From: Rummeliibacillus pycnus
GTDB lineage: Bacteria; Bacillota; Bacilli; Bacillales_A; Planococcaceae
Length of the DNA: 64,000 nucleotides
Assembly (NCBI RefSeq): GCF_002884495.1
Contig: NZ_KZ614145.1
Coordinates: forward strand, 1,054,001-1,118,000
Reading direction: 5' to 3'
Position 1 is the stretch's first letter. Each line of letters begins with the position of its first letter. Positions 54,686 to 63,469 of the stretch are shown here, piece after piece. The translations under genes were made by a program, and so were the position numbers. Below the pieces are notes generated by a model. The model worked only from the letters and a program-made list of their open reading frames with translations. It searched no databases and was not told where the DNA came from.

Positions 54686-54914
54686 TCTTCACCACCTCTT
54701 CAATAAAGAATATGTATCTTCCCCTTAAAGTGTGTCGATTGCCTACGAATGAGTAAAATAAACTACTTAATTTTTCTTTTTTAATCTATCCATGAATTAT
54801 AAATAAAATGTATATTTTTGTTACATGTTATTTACATAGTTCTTTTGTAATTGTATAATACTATTGTTATAAGACTTTGTTATTATAAAAACTAATTGCA
54901 TAGAGGTAAAAAGA

Positions 54915-55310
54915 ATGAAATTAGATAGAGATATTGTATTTTTAGAAAAAAGTATTGCCAAAAGTGATTTTGCATCTGCACGCGTTATTATTGAAAACAA
55001 TTTAGAGAAACTATCGAATCCTCGTATTCGCTCAAATTTAAGTATGGAAGCTTTAACATTCTTAAATTGCGTCATTGAATTAAATAAAGAAGATAATCAT
55101 GTCCTGTTTTCTAGAGAGACACAACTGATTATCAGACATATTAATGCCCTTGCTAATGACTGTAAATTTGCGGAACTTAAATCGTATGCTTTTTTACAAA
55201 AAGAATTATTATCGAATCCTAAAATTTATAACGCACTGTCTGAAGACGCTAAAATATTTCTCCCTAAACCTCAAAATACCGAAATGGTTAAAGCGGCAAC
55301 AAATTTTTAA
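54915..55310 (+). CDS. Hypothetical helical protein, 131 aa
   Basis: 131 residues, almost entirely helical (KLDRDIVFLEKSIAKSDFAS … EALTFLNCVIELNKEDNHV). AGAGGT ribosome binding site. Chosen over the opposite-strand frame because composition, site and terminator agree. No family recognised; soluble, cytoplasmic. Ends at a strong hairpin shared with the YpzG-like gene. Confidence 0.75.
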   Translation: MKLDRDIVFLEKSIAKSDFASARVIIENNLEKLSNPRIRSNLSMEALTFLNCVIELNKEDNHVLFSRETQLIIRHINALANDCKFAELKSYAFLQKELLSNPKIYNALSEDAKIFLPKPQNTEMVKAATNF

Positions 55311-55332
55311 AAGGATTTCTTACAAATATAAA

Positions 55333-55369
55333 AAATCACATAAGTGTCACAACAACACTTATGTGATTT
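55333..55369. terminator. Bidirectional terminator
   Basis: Perfect stem AAATCACATAAGTG/CACTTATGTGATTT with loop of nine, between convergent genes ending at 55310 and 55403. Confidence 0.85.
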
Positions 55370-55402
55370 CTTCGTTTGATTACACTTTATCCTACACGAT
55401 GA

Positions 55403-55555
55403 TTAAAATTGTCGAGCTTTTGCTTCACTTTTCAAAATTCGGTTATGGAGCGTCAGTTCAGACTGCCCTTTCACCTGAGATTTTGAATGTTTTAACCTAG
55501 TCCAGAGCTGATGAATTTTCTGAGATTTTGGATCTAAATGGTCCGGTTTACCCAT
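55403..55555 (-). CDS. YpzG-like small protein, 50 aa
   Basis: 50 residues, ATG 55555 with a GGAGGGTGG site. The C-terminal two thirds WTRLKHSKSQVKGQSELTL and RILKSEAKARQF match, from memory, the YpzG-like family of tiny Bacillus proteins. Function unknown. It is the only intact member of a group of four related units; three decayed ones lie at 56290-56815 behind ribH. Confidence 0.65.
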   Translation of the reverse strand: MGKPDHLDPKSQKIHQLWTRLKHSKSQVKGQSELTLHNRILKSEAKARQF

Positions 55556-55640
55556 TATTTTCCACCCTCCTGATCATGTTGGATTTCATTAGTGAAATCT
55601 AATTTAGTATGGCTAGAATCTTCAAATTTATTCAATAACA

Positions 55641-56051
55641 TTACATTTTTACACTGTCTAATAAAACATATCCGAAGATTACTCCTGTAATTGTTGTTAA
55701 TATTGTAGTATCACCTAGCAAAACAACTTCGTGTGCAAATAATAATTGATCCCCATAAGAAGAATAATTCAAAATAGGTAAAACTGTTAAATAAAGTGCA
55801 GGAAACCCAATTGTAATTAGCTTTACCCAATCAAAACTCCATTTTTTCTTCCCTTTTTTCTCTGCAAAAAATTTAGGAAGTCGCAGTAAAATTCCCGTTA
55901 AAATAGGAAATGTATATGTAAAAATCATTAGAGGATACGTTTCAAACGACATTTCCGCTTCATTTGCTAAATAATTCATGAATCTTAAACCACAGTAAAT
56001 GGCAAATCCAATTATGATCACCCATACTAAATAAATGACGAAGCGTTTCAT
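55641..56051 (-). CDS. Membrane protein, 136 aa
   Basis: 136 residues with four membrane helices (5-25, 43-60, 78-96, 108-132) and a lysine-rich loop FAEKKGKKKWSFDW. No family recognised. It stands between the YpzG-like gene and the decayed microgenes. Confidence 0.75.
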   Translation of the reverse strand: MKRFVIYLVWVIIIGFAIYCGLRFMNYLANEAEMSFETYPLMIFTYTFPILTGILLRLPKFFAEKKGKKKWSFDWVKLITIGFPALYLTVLPILNYSSYGDQLLFAHEVVLLGDTTILTTITGVIFGYVLLDSVKM

Positions 56052-56260
56052 CCCGATCCCCCATTCAATAATTTACTGATTTATAGGATAATAAATATTT
56101 TTACCCAAAATATTTGAACACAATATACTATAATATTCATCAAAGGTTTCAATTGTCCTGCTTATTCAGTTAATCAGAGATCAAAATAATCCTGAAGTGA
56201 AGCTATGTTAAATCACAATTGTAGTATACTTATTTCTGGCTAAAACAAGAAAAAAGCAAA

Positions 56261-56283
56261 AAACCCGGAAAATAATTCCGGGT
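56261..56283 (-). terminator. Terminator behind the rib/YpzG region
   Basis: ACCCGGAA/TTCCGGGT stem with TTTTTT on the minus strand; the probable end of the ribH-proximal transcript. Confidence 0.85.
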
Positions 56284-56289
56284 CTGATT

Positions 56290-56446
56290 TCACTTTATCC
56301 TTCATGCGATTAAATTGTTTAGCTTTGCAATTCATCTCAGACTCCTGTACAAAGTACTGATCACCTGAGATATAAAATTTATAACACAGCTCACAGTAGA
56401 TGAATTTTCATGAGAAATATGAACTTTTTGTTCAGTTTACTCACTG
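56290..56446 (-). pseudogene. Decayed YpzG-like unit B
   Basis: Same DNA pattern as the intact unit at 55403 (TCTCAGGTGATCAG…, then GAATTGCAAAGCTAAACAATTTAATC), with several stops and frameshifts from a possible GTG near 56446. Confidence 0.5.
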
Positions 56447-56492
56447 GCTATTCAACATCCTGATCATAAAAGATTTTATCCTTTTATGATGA

Positions 56493-56636
56493 TTAAAATG
56501 TTAAGCTTTCGCTTCTTACTCAGACCTGATCCACGGGACTTCACTCCGTTTCCTAAGCTCGAGAAAACAACTTTTTAATCTGGCTCAGAGTAGATGAACT
56601 CTCTGAGTAATTACGCTTTTTCGGCGGATCACCCAT
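56493..56636 (-). pseudogene. Decayed YpzG-like unit C
   Basis: ATG 56636 opens MGDPPKKRNYSESS, but the frame stops after 27 codons; the family tail (GAAGCGAAAGC…TTTTAATCATC) is present in a different frame. A 46-base stretch is shared with unit D. Confidence 0.6.
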
Positions 56637-56665
56637 TGAATTCTCCCTCCCAAATCATGTTAGAT

Positions 56666-56815
56666 TTACGAATCCTTCATGTTGTTTAAATTTTTTGCAT
56701 TTGCTTTATACTCAGACCTGATCCACGGGACTTCACTCCGTTTCTTAAGCTTGAGAATGTTTAACGATTTAATCTACTATGAGCTATAGTGCTCTACTGG
56801 ACTTGGTTCCCCCAT
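56666..56815 (-). pseudogene. Decayed YpzG-like unit D
   Basis: ATG 56815 with GGGGAGGGG site opens MGEPSPVEHYSS and meets two stop codons; the frame then reads on (LNILKLKKRSEVPWIRSEYK) to 56666. Lies about 100 bases downstream of ribH. Confidence 0.6.
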
Positions 56816-56916
56816 CGGTTAACCCCTCCCCGTCATGAAAGGATTTCTTAAGTGAAATCTTTTATAGTATAGCTCGTACAACGACTTTTATACACAAAGT
56901 CAAAAACTTTTTAAAT

Positions 56917-57390
56917 TTAATCAAACATGCGGCTTAAATTAGCCATTTCAATTGCTGATACAGCTGAATCGTAACCCTTGTTTCCTGCTTTTGTGCCAGA
57001 TCGTTCGATTGCTTGTTCAATATTTTCTGTTGTAACAATTCCAAACATTACTGGTATACCAGTTTTCAATCCAACGTTAGCAATTCCTTTGGCTGCTTCA
57101 TTACAAACATAATCATAGTGAGAAGTTGCTCCTCTAATAACAGTTCCTAACCCAATAATGGCATCATATTTTTTCGTTTCCGCCATTTTTTTCGCAATAA
57201 ACGGTACTTCAAAAGCACCTGGTACCCAAGCGATATCGACATCATCTTCAGATACTCCATGACGTTTTAAACCGTCCATAGCACCACTTAATAATTTTGC
57301 TGTCAAGAATTCATTAAATCTTCCTACAACAATCCCGATTTTTAAACCTGTTCCAATTAATTGTGCTTCAAATGTTTTTGCCATTTCCAA
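56917..57390 (-). CDS. ribH: 6,7-dimethyl-8-ribityllumazine synthase
   Basis: 157 residues. Condenses 5-amino-6-ribitylamino-uracil with dihydroxybutanone-phosphate to lumazine, the penultimate riboflavin step; forms icosahedral capsids in Bacillus. Signatures: [42 protein letters not shown] (catalytic His) and MFGIVTTE. Last gene of ribE-ribBA-ribH, six bases after ribBA. Confidence 0.97.
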   Translation of the reverse strand: MEMAKTFEAQLIGTGLKIGIVVGRFNEFLTAKLLSGAMDGLKRHGVSEDDVDIAWVPGAFEVPFIAKKMAETKKYDAIIGLGTVIRGATSHYDYVCNEAAKGIANVGLKTGIPVMFGIVTTENIEQAIERSGTKAGNKGYDSAVSAIEMANLSRMFD

Positions 57391-57396
57391 CCACTC

Positions 57397-58587
57397 CTAT
57401 GCTAAAATATGTCTCATTTTAATTTTTTTTGTTTCTAAATATTTTTGGTTTTCTGGTTCTGGTGAAATTTCAACCGGTACACGTTCTACTATTTCGATTC
57501 CGTATTTTTCCAAACCTTCAATTTTAGCTGGATTATTCGTCATTAAACGTATTTTCGTAATACCAAGATCTCTTAACATTTGTGCACTTAAACCATAGTC
57601 ACGCATTTCTGCTGGAAAACCTAAATGAATATTCGCTTCTACTGTGTCATATCCATGTTCTTGTAACTCGTATGCTTTTAGTTTGTTAAGAAGACCAATT
57701 CCTCTTCCCTCTTGACGCATGTATAAGATAATTCCAGTACCTTCCTCTTCAATCATTTCTAATGATTTATGAAGTTGCGGGCCACAATCACAGCGTTTTG
57801 AGTGGAAAATATCACCTGTTAAACATTCTGAATGAATCCGTACAAGCGGTGCTTCTTCCTTTTGTAGATTTCCCTTAACAATAGCAAGATGTTCTTTATC
57901 ATTTAATTGATTTGTATAACCAATCATTTGAAATTCTCCAAATGAAGTAGGTAATTTTACAGATGCAACGCGTTCAATTAATTGTTCATTTTCATAACGG
58001 TAGCTAATTAAATCTGCTATAGTTACAAATTTTAAGTTATGCTCTTCAGCAATTTCGTGTAATTGTGGTACTCTTGCCATTTTTCCGTTATCAAGCATAA
58101 TTTCACAAATTACCCCTGCTGGTTCTGAACCACAGAGTTTTGCAAAATCAACTGCTGCTTCTGTATGACCTTGTCTTTCCAATACGCCGTTATCTTTTGC
58201 GATTAAAGGAAATACATGACCAGGACGACGGAAATCAGAACCTTTTGCAGTTGCACTAATCAATTGTAGAATGGTTTCAGAGCGTTCATATGCACTGATG
58301 CCAGTTTCTGTTGTTTTATAATCAACACTTACTGTAAATGCAGTTTGATGATTATCCGTATTATTTTCTACCATCGGATTCAGTTCAAGATGTTTGGCTA
58401 AAGATTTGGACATCGGCGTACAGATTAATCCACGTCCGTATTTTGCCATAAAATTAATATTTTCAGGTGTTGCAAATTCCGCTAAAACGAGAAAATCTCC
58501 TTCATTTTCACGGTTTTCATCATCAACAACAATGATCATTTTACCTTTTTTTAAATCTTCAATTGCTTCTTCGATTGTATTAAACAA
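57397..58587 (-). CDS. ribA: Bifunctional DHBP synthase/GTP cyclohydrolase II
   Basis: 396 residues (RibBA). N-terminal DHBP synthase (about 1-200; [31 protein letters not shown]) makes the four-carbon precursor. C-terminal cyclohydrolase II (about 205-396; [17 protein letters not shown] with the zinc Cys residues, [14 protein letters not shown]) opens GTP. Starts TTG 58587 after AAGGTGG. Both catalytic halves look intact. Confidence 0.97.
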   Translation of the reverse strand: MFNTIEEAIEDLKKGKMIIVVDDENRENEGDFLVLAEFATPENINFMAKYGRGLICTPMSKSLAKHLELNPMVENNTDNHQTAFTVSVDYKTTETGISAYERSETILQLISATAKGSDFRRPGHVFPLIAKDNGVLERQGHTEAAVDFAKLCGSEPAGVICEIMLDNGKMARVPQLHEIAEEHNLKFVTIADLISYRYENEQLIERVASVKLPTSFGEFQMIGYTNQLNDKEHLAIVKGNLQKEEAPLVRIHSECLTGDIFHSKRCDCGPQLHKSLEMIEEEGTGIILYMRQEGRGIGLLNKLKAYELQEHGYDTVEANIHLGFPAEMRDYGLSAQMLRDLGITKIRLMTNNPAKIEGLEKYGIEIVERVPVEISPEPENQKYLETKKIKMRHILA

Positions 58588-58738
58588 TTGAATACACCAC
58601 CTTATATCAATTATACTCGGTATAATTTTTTAAAATTAAGTTTGTAAATCATTCTAGAGGCTAGTTCTTTTTTAGCAAATGATTACTTGATCAAAAATAC
58701 AGTTAGAAATTAACAGCATCTATAACACTTTTGAGAAG

Positions 58739-59377
58739 TTAAAATCCATTTTCTTTTAGAAAATCCATCGTAATTGTTGAATTTTCCTGCTTACGATCTA
58801 AATGATTGATAACATACTTTCCAAGTAAATCATTTTCAATGTTGACAATATCACGTTCTTTTTTGATTCCTAAAATTGTTTGATCAAATGTATGTGGAAT
58901 AAGTGAAACAGTTAGTTGTTTTGGCTTCACATCGAATATTGTCAGGCTGATGCCATCAATTGCAACTGACCCTTTCAACATACAAAATTTACTTAGTTCC
59001 GTGCTTATTCCGATATCTACATAAACAGCATTTGCAAATTTTCTTTTTCTCAAAATAACCCCTGTACCATCAACATGACCAGATACAAAATGTCCTCCGA
59101 ACCGACCGTTTGCAGGCATTGCTCTTTCTAAGTTGACATATTCACCAATTTGAAGAGATTGAATATTTGTTGCTTTTACAGTTTCAGGCATGACCTCTAC
59201 TGTGAATTGGTTGGCGGAAAATGAAATAACTGTTAGACAAACACCATTGACTGCAATACTGTCACCAAGATGGACATCTTCAACAATTTTTGGGGATTCA
59301 ATCGTTAATTGCATACTATTTGGTGCATTCTTAATTGCTTTTACACTTCCTAAATCTTCTACAATCCCTGTAAACAA
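58739..59377 (-). CDS. ribE: Riboflavin synthase alpha chain
   Basis: 212 residues, start TTG 59377 with GAGGTG six bases upstream. The family's usual start FTGIVED follows directly. Two tandem lumazine-binding repeats: first with DSIAVNGVCLTV, MPETVKATN; second with GSVAIDGISLTIF, SLIPHTFDQT. It dismutates two lumazines to riboflavin. First gene after two riboswitches; no ribD precedes it. Confidence 0.95.
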   Translation of the reverse strand: MFTGIVEDLGSVKAIKNAPNSMQLTIESPKIVEDVHLGDSIAVNGVCLTVISFSANQFTVEVMPETVKATNIQSLQIGEYVNLERAMPANGRFGGHFVSGHVDGTGVILRKRKFANAVYVDIGISTELSKFCMLKGSVAIDGISLTIFDVKPKQLTVSLIPHTFDQTILGIKKERDIVNIENDLLGKYVINHLDRKQENSTITMDFLKENGF

Positions 59378-59554
59378 AAGAATCACCTCACTTCAGAACA
59401 GATTGACTTTTAGTATTTTTGCCTTTATTTAAACCTATCTGCTATTTTACACTTATTCAATAAGTATAGTAGGTTTTTAGAATTGGACAATTCCATCATT
59501 AATCGTCATCTGTCAAAATAATCATTCTTTTTTGGATTATTTCACCAAAAAGAA

Positions 59555-59586
59555 AACCCCTAAAGGAAATTTTACCTTAGGAGTTT
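59555..59586 (-). terminator. Terminator of the proximal FMN riboswitch
   Basis: Minus-strand stem CTCCTAAGG/CCTTTAGGGG followed by TTTTC; lies between the proximal aptamer and ribE, so it can attenuate transcription. Confidence 0.85.
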
Positions 59587-59666
59587 GCGGGAGAATATGT
59601 AGTAAATGGTATGACTAAATAAGCCTATTGAAATTGCATTTCAACAGCCACAACCACTGCTCATTG

Positions 59667-59789
59667 TCCTTCTCCCATCCAGACTATACTGTCGGCTTTG
59701 GATTCACACCAAATCCTGCCTATAAAAGGCTCACGGGCTTAGAATTGCTTCATCACCGTCGATTGGGAATTTCACCCGACCCCGAAGGA
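59667..59789 (-). promoter_or_regulatory. FMN riboswitch (RFN element), proximal copy
   Basis: Full RFN element on the minus strand: GGGGTCGGGTGAAATTCCC, GACGGTGATGAAGC, AGCCCGTGAG, GGATTTGGTG and CCGACAGTATAGTCTGGATG, all consensus blocks in order. Binds FMN and controls the rib operon by attenuation. 123 bases; differs from the distal copy at about four positions. Confidence 0.97.
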
Positions 59790-59865
59790 CTGCAAATATG
59801 AAATTTTTAATGGCTTTCAAAAAGAAATTAGAATGTACAAAGCATTCTTTTCATAAATAAGAAAA

Positions 59866-59889
59866 CCCCATAGATTAATCTCTACGGGG
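59866..59889 (-). terminator. Terminator of the distal FMN riboswitch
   Basis: Stem CCCCGTAGAG/CTATGGGG-type with TTTTC after it on the minus strand, between the two aptamers. Confidence 0.82.
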
Positions 59890-59969
59890 ATAGGAAGTAA
59901 ATTTATGTCATCAACAAATAAACCTATGAAGTACAGTTGTAAATCATAAGAAATTTAAAGTTCCATACA

Positions 59970-60090
59970 TCCTTCTCCATCCAGACTATACTGTCGGCTT
60001 TGGATTCGCACCAAATCCTGCCTATTAAGGCTCACGGGCTTAGAATTGCTTCATCACCGTCGATTGGGAATTTCACCCGACCCCGAAGGA
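59970..60090 (-). promoter_or_regulatory. FMN riboswitch (RFN element), distal copy
   Basis: Second complete RFN element, 121 bases, the first element transcribed. Same consensus blocks; changes include GCACC for ACACC and a shorter hairpin loop. It has its own terminator and no gene between it and the proximal copy. Confidence 0.96.
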
Positions 60091-60186
60091 TTATTCATCT
60101 ATGCGCATAGTATAACACTCTTTCCTAAAAAAATCATTAATTTTTTAATATTTATTCATACAAATCATTCATAAATTTTTATAAGC

Positions 60187-60300
60187 AAAAAAACACGAAT
60201 GCTTTTTAAATATACAATCCTATAATTCATATAATTTTTTATTGTTATTTGCTTAATAGAGTGCTCAAGATGACGCTTCATGCTAAGCAATCTGTGAGCC
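60187..60300. repeat. Degenerate copy of the 10430 intergenic repeat region
   Basis: AAACACGAATG…TTTAAATATAC…ATCC and CTTAATAGAGTGCTC…GACGCTTC…GTGAGCC align in order with the sequence around 10360-10470. Strongly decayed, so identification is tentative. Confidence 0.45.
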
Positions 60301-60328
60301 AGCTAATTCTATGACTAATTCATAGACC

Positions 60329-61078
60329 TTATACTACTTTATTAGAATTTTCATAGCGTCTAATGATTACTTTATTTAAATTATCATGACGCTTAATCAA
60401 GACACTAATCATTTGATGCCATTTTTTACATTGTTTATATGCTTCTTTGTATTCCTCTGCTTCTTTTGAAATAGGTTCTTCCGGTTCCAAAAATACATAC
60501 TCAATAATTGGGGTAGACAAATCATCTACTACTACTTTTAAACTTAATTTAGATACTCCTTGTTCTGGAGAATTTTCTACTTTCTGTTCAGTTGCATTAT
60601 CCGAATCTTCTTTTGAACTTTTTTCTGGCTCCATTAAATAAATCAAAGAATTTCCACCACCATCAAGTAAGGATCCTCCAAGTAACCCTCCTCTTGAAAT
60701 TAACGCTATTTGAATGCCATCTTCTTCAATTGCAGTTTCATAAATTTCATTGAATAAGTATTCCTTTACTTCAAAGTCAGAATCTATATCTTCTCTTTTT
60801 GCAATAAAAAATGTTTGAGAAGCCTCATCAATAAGTAATGCATGCAGATAATTCGAAGAGATTGTACATTGACTATGAGGGTACTCTTCCAACATTTCTT
60901 CTGTTTCTTTTTTTATTACCTCTTCTCTTTTCATCTCGATTATTTTTATCTTATGAGAACCCCATTTATACAACAAAAACGAAACAAATAGACAAAATAG
61001 TTTGGCTTCAAGTGTGGATACGATAAATGTAAAGATGAAGAATAACGCACTTGAAATAAAAATTAGTAAGAGTTTCAC
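60329..61078 (-). CDS. Membrane-anchored protein of unknown function
   Basis: 249 residues. Two N-terminal hydrophobic helices (about 2-20 and 26-42), then a cytoplasmic part: an EMLEEYPHSQCTISS-type segment, Gly-rich GGLLGGSLLDGGGNSL, an acidic low-complexity stretch (EKSSKEDSDNATEQKVENS) and helical C-terminus with ISKEAEEYKEAYKQC. No family recognised; monocistronic. Confidence 0.75.
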   Translation of the reverse strand: MKLLLIFISSALFFIFTFIVSTLEAKLFCLFVSFLLYKWGSHKIKIIEMKREEVIKKETEEMLEEYPHSQCTISSNYLHALLIDEASQTFFIAKREDIDSDFEVKEYLFNEIYETAIEEDGIQIALISRGGLLGGSLLDGGGNSLIYLMEPEKSSKEDSDNATEQKVENSPEQGVSKLSLKVVVDDLSTPIIEYVFLEPEEPISKEAEEYKEAYKQCKKWHQMISVLIKRHDNLNKVIIRRYENSNKVV

Positions 61079-61254
61079 TAGCAGCCCACCTTTTTGAAAA
61101 TATCGAGGAAATTATTACTTACTATTAGTAAATAGTATTCCGTGAATATTTATTTCATGCCCTTTTAAGAGAATATTTATAAAAATTTCTACTATCTCTT
61201 GAGAGTATTTCTTCATCGGCAAGTTGAATCTAATTTTAAAAAGAACCAATAAAA

Positions 61255-61318
61255 AAATACTCCTAACTATACGAGTTCAGATCTGTTTCATTTTGAACTA
61301 CGGACAATAAGAGTATTT
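61255..61318 (-). terminator. Terminator of the mnaA/tag unit
   Basis: Branched fold: outer arms AAATACTC/GAGTATTT and inner GAGTTCA/TTGAACT, followed on the minus strand by TTTTTTT, 28 bases past the mnaA stop. Confidence 0.8.
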
Positions 61319-61346
61319 GGCCATATTCGATTATTTTTCGTACTAT

Positions 61347-62519
61347 CTATATGTAAATTAATTCTTTACTGAATTCAAACGGTTTTGGTAGACTATCTCT
61401 TTTTCCAAAATGATATAGTATAGACTCTACAATTCTTTTTGAGGCATGTCCATCACCATATGGATTGGAAGCCTTCGCCATCTTTTCATATTCATTTAAA
61501 TCCGTTAACAATTCCTTTGTTAAAGTATAAATTGTAGACTGATCTGTACCTGCAAGTTTTAATGTACCAGCTTCAATTCCTTCTGGTCTTTCTGTTGTAT
61601 CACGTAATACTAGAACCGGAACACCTAATGAGGGAGCTTCTTCTTGAATACCACCGGAATCCGTTAGGATAATGTGTGCTCTTGATAAAAAATTATGAAA
61701 ATCAATTACTTCTAACGGTTCAATTAAATGAATCCTCGAATTCTCTCCTAATATTTCAGTAGCAATTTCTCGTACAGCAGGGTTTAAATGTACAGGATAG
61801 ACTATCTGTAGATCCTCATGTTCATCGACAATTTGTTTAATTGCTTTAAACATATGTCTCATGGGTTCACCTAGATTTTCCCTACGATGCGCTGTCAAAA
61901 GGATCATTTTATCTTTACCGATTTTCTCTAATATCGGATGAGTATAGTTTTTAGAAACAGTTGTCGATAAGGCATCAATTGCTGTATTTCCAGTGACGAA
62001 AATAGAATCGCTTTTTTTGTTTTCATTCAACAAATTTAATTGTGCCATTTTAGTCGGTGCAAAATGATAATCTGCGATAACCCCTGTTAATTGACGATTC
62101 ATCTCTTCTGGAAATGGTGAGTATTTGTTCCATGTACGTAAGCCTGCTTCAACATGACCAACTGGAATTTTATTGTAAAAGGCTGCAAGACTTGCAACAA
62201 AAGTTGTTGATGTATCGCCATGAACTAATACTAAATCTGGTTTTTCATTTTGCAAAACTTCATTTAATCCTTCCAATGCACGCGTAGTCACATTAACTAA
62301 CGTTTGTCGTGTAGTCATGATATTTAAATCATATTGTGGGTGTATATTGAATACATCCAACACCTGATCAAGCATTTCGCGATGTTGAGCAGTTACCGTT
62401 ACTATCGATTCAATTTCATCCTGATGTTTTTCTAATTCCAGTACTAACGGTGCTAATTTTATAGCTTCTGGTCGAGTACCAAAAATCGTCATTATTTTCA
62501 ATTTACTCTGAATAGTCAT
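61347..62519 (-). CDS. mnaA: UDP-N-acetylglucosamine 2-epimerase
   Basis: 390 residues (WecB/MnaA family). Interconverts UDP-GlcNAc and UDP-ManNAc, the donor for the ManNAc in the teichoic-acid linkage unit. Signatures: IFGTRPEAIKLAPLV, VHGDTSTTF, GHVEAGLRTW, PFPEEMNRQL, LTAHRRENLGEP and LTDSGGIQEEAP. Next to tagH/tagG, which supports wall teichoic acid use. Confidence 0.95.
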   Translation of the reverse strand: MTIQSKLKIMTIFGTRPEAIKLAPLVLELEKHQDEIESIVTVTAQHREMLDQVLDVFNIHPQYDLNIMTTRQTLVNVTTRALEGLNEVLQNEKPDLVLVHGDTSTTFVASLAAFYNKIPVGHVEAGLRTWNKYSPFPEEMNRQLTGVIADYHFAPTKMAQLNLLNENKKSDSIFVTGNTAIDALSTTVSKNYTHPILEKIGKDKMILLTAHRRENLGEPMRHMFKAIKQIVDEHEDLQIVYPVHLNPAVREIATEILGENSRIHLIEPLEVIDFHNFLSRAHIILTDSGGIQEEAPSLGVPVLVLRDTTERPEGIEAGTLKLAGTDQSTIYTLTKELLTDLNEYEKMAKASNPYGDGHASKRIVESILYHFGKRDSLPKPFEFSKELIYI

Positions 62520-62546
62520 CTAGAACATACTCCTCTAATTTAAATA

Positions 62547-63455
62547 TTAGGCAAACATATAAGCAACACTTATGATTACTACAAATAGTAAAAGAATCGT
62601 TTGTAGAAGGAACGAAAAATTCAATTTATTTTTTTCTTGATATTGACTAATTGTATTGTTTTTTTCTTCTTTGTACTGTTCATCTAACAATTTACCACGA
62701 TTTAATTTCTTTTCTTCTTCACTTAAACTATTAAACCATTTAATAAATTTTTTATATTCTCCAATAACTTTTTTGGTTGAATCATACATCTTAATTTGCC
62801 CAAAATGAATCCACATCACTCGGTCACAAAACGCTTCAATTTGGGATAAGGAGTGACTGACAAAGATGATAGTTTTTCCTTGACTTTTAAATTCATTAAT
62901 CTTATTTAGGCATTTTTGATAAAAAGTTTGATCCCCCACAGATAATGCTTCATCGACTATTAAAATATCTGGATTTGTGTGAATTGAAATAGCAAACCCT
63001 AATCGTGATTTCATACCACTTGAATAATTTTTGACGGGTTGATTAATAAAATTACCGATGTCTGCAAACTCGATAATGTCTGCAGTTAAATCGTTTATTT
63101 GAGCATTGCTTAAACCATGCATCAAGCATTTCATTTTAATATTTTCTAAACCAGTTAATGATGCATTTAAACCAACTGAAATTGCTATTAAAGATGTTTC
63201 ACCATTAATTTCAATTGTACCTGAACTAGGAGGAATTACTTGCGCTAGTAAATTTGATAAAGTCGATTTACCCGATCCATTTAATCCAATAATCCCTATA
63301 GCCTCACCAGCATTAATCTCAAAACTAATATTTCTTAATGCGTTAAACTGATCTCGATCTTTTTTTAAAGAAATAATATCTTTTAATTTATCAGATTGTT
63401 TACTATATAATCTGAAACTTTTTGAAACATCTACACATTGTATTTTCGGATTCAT
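62547..63455 (-). CDS. tagH: Teichoic acid export ABC ATPase
   Basis: 302 residues. ABC motifs: Walker A IGLNGSGKSTLSN, signature NYSSGMKSRLGF, Walker B DILIVDEALSVGD and HSLSQIEAFCD. After the ATPase comes a charged helix (GEYKKFIKWFNSLSEEEKK) and one C-terminal membrane helix (FLLQTILLLFVVIISVAY), as in TagH but without its long SH3 extension. Exports undecaprenyl-linked teichoic acid with TagG. Confidence 0.92.
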   Translation of the reverse strand: MNPKIQCVDVSKSFRLYSKQSDKLKDIISLKKDRDQFNALRNISFEINAGEAIGIIGLNGSGKSTLSNLLAQVIPPSSGTIEINGETSLIAISVGLNASLTGLENIKMKCLMHGLSNAQINDLTADIIEFADIGNFINQPVKNYSSGMKSRLGFAISIHTNPDILIVDEALSVGDQTFYQKCLNKINEFKSQGKTIIFVSHSLSQIEAFCDRVMWIHFGQIKMYDSTKKVIGEYKKFIKWFNSLSEEEKKLNRGKLLDEQYKEEKNNTISQYQEKNKLNFSFLLQTILLLFVVIISVAYMFA

Positions 63456-63469
63456 ATTTCTTCCTCCGA

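Noticed and set aside
54821-55075. Minus-strand 84-codon frame
   Set aside because: Shadow of the plus-strand gene 54915-55310, which has the ribosome binding site and terminator.
56493-56815. Structured RNA or riboswitch behind ribH
   Set aside because: The shared 46-base blocks are explained better as decayed copies of the YpzG-like coding unit.
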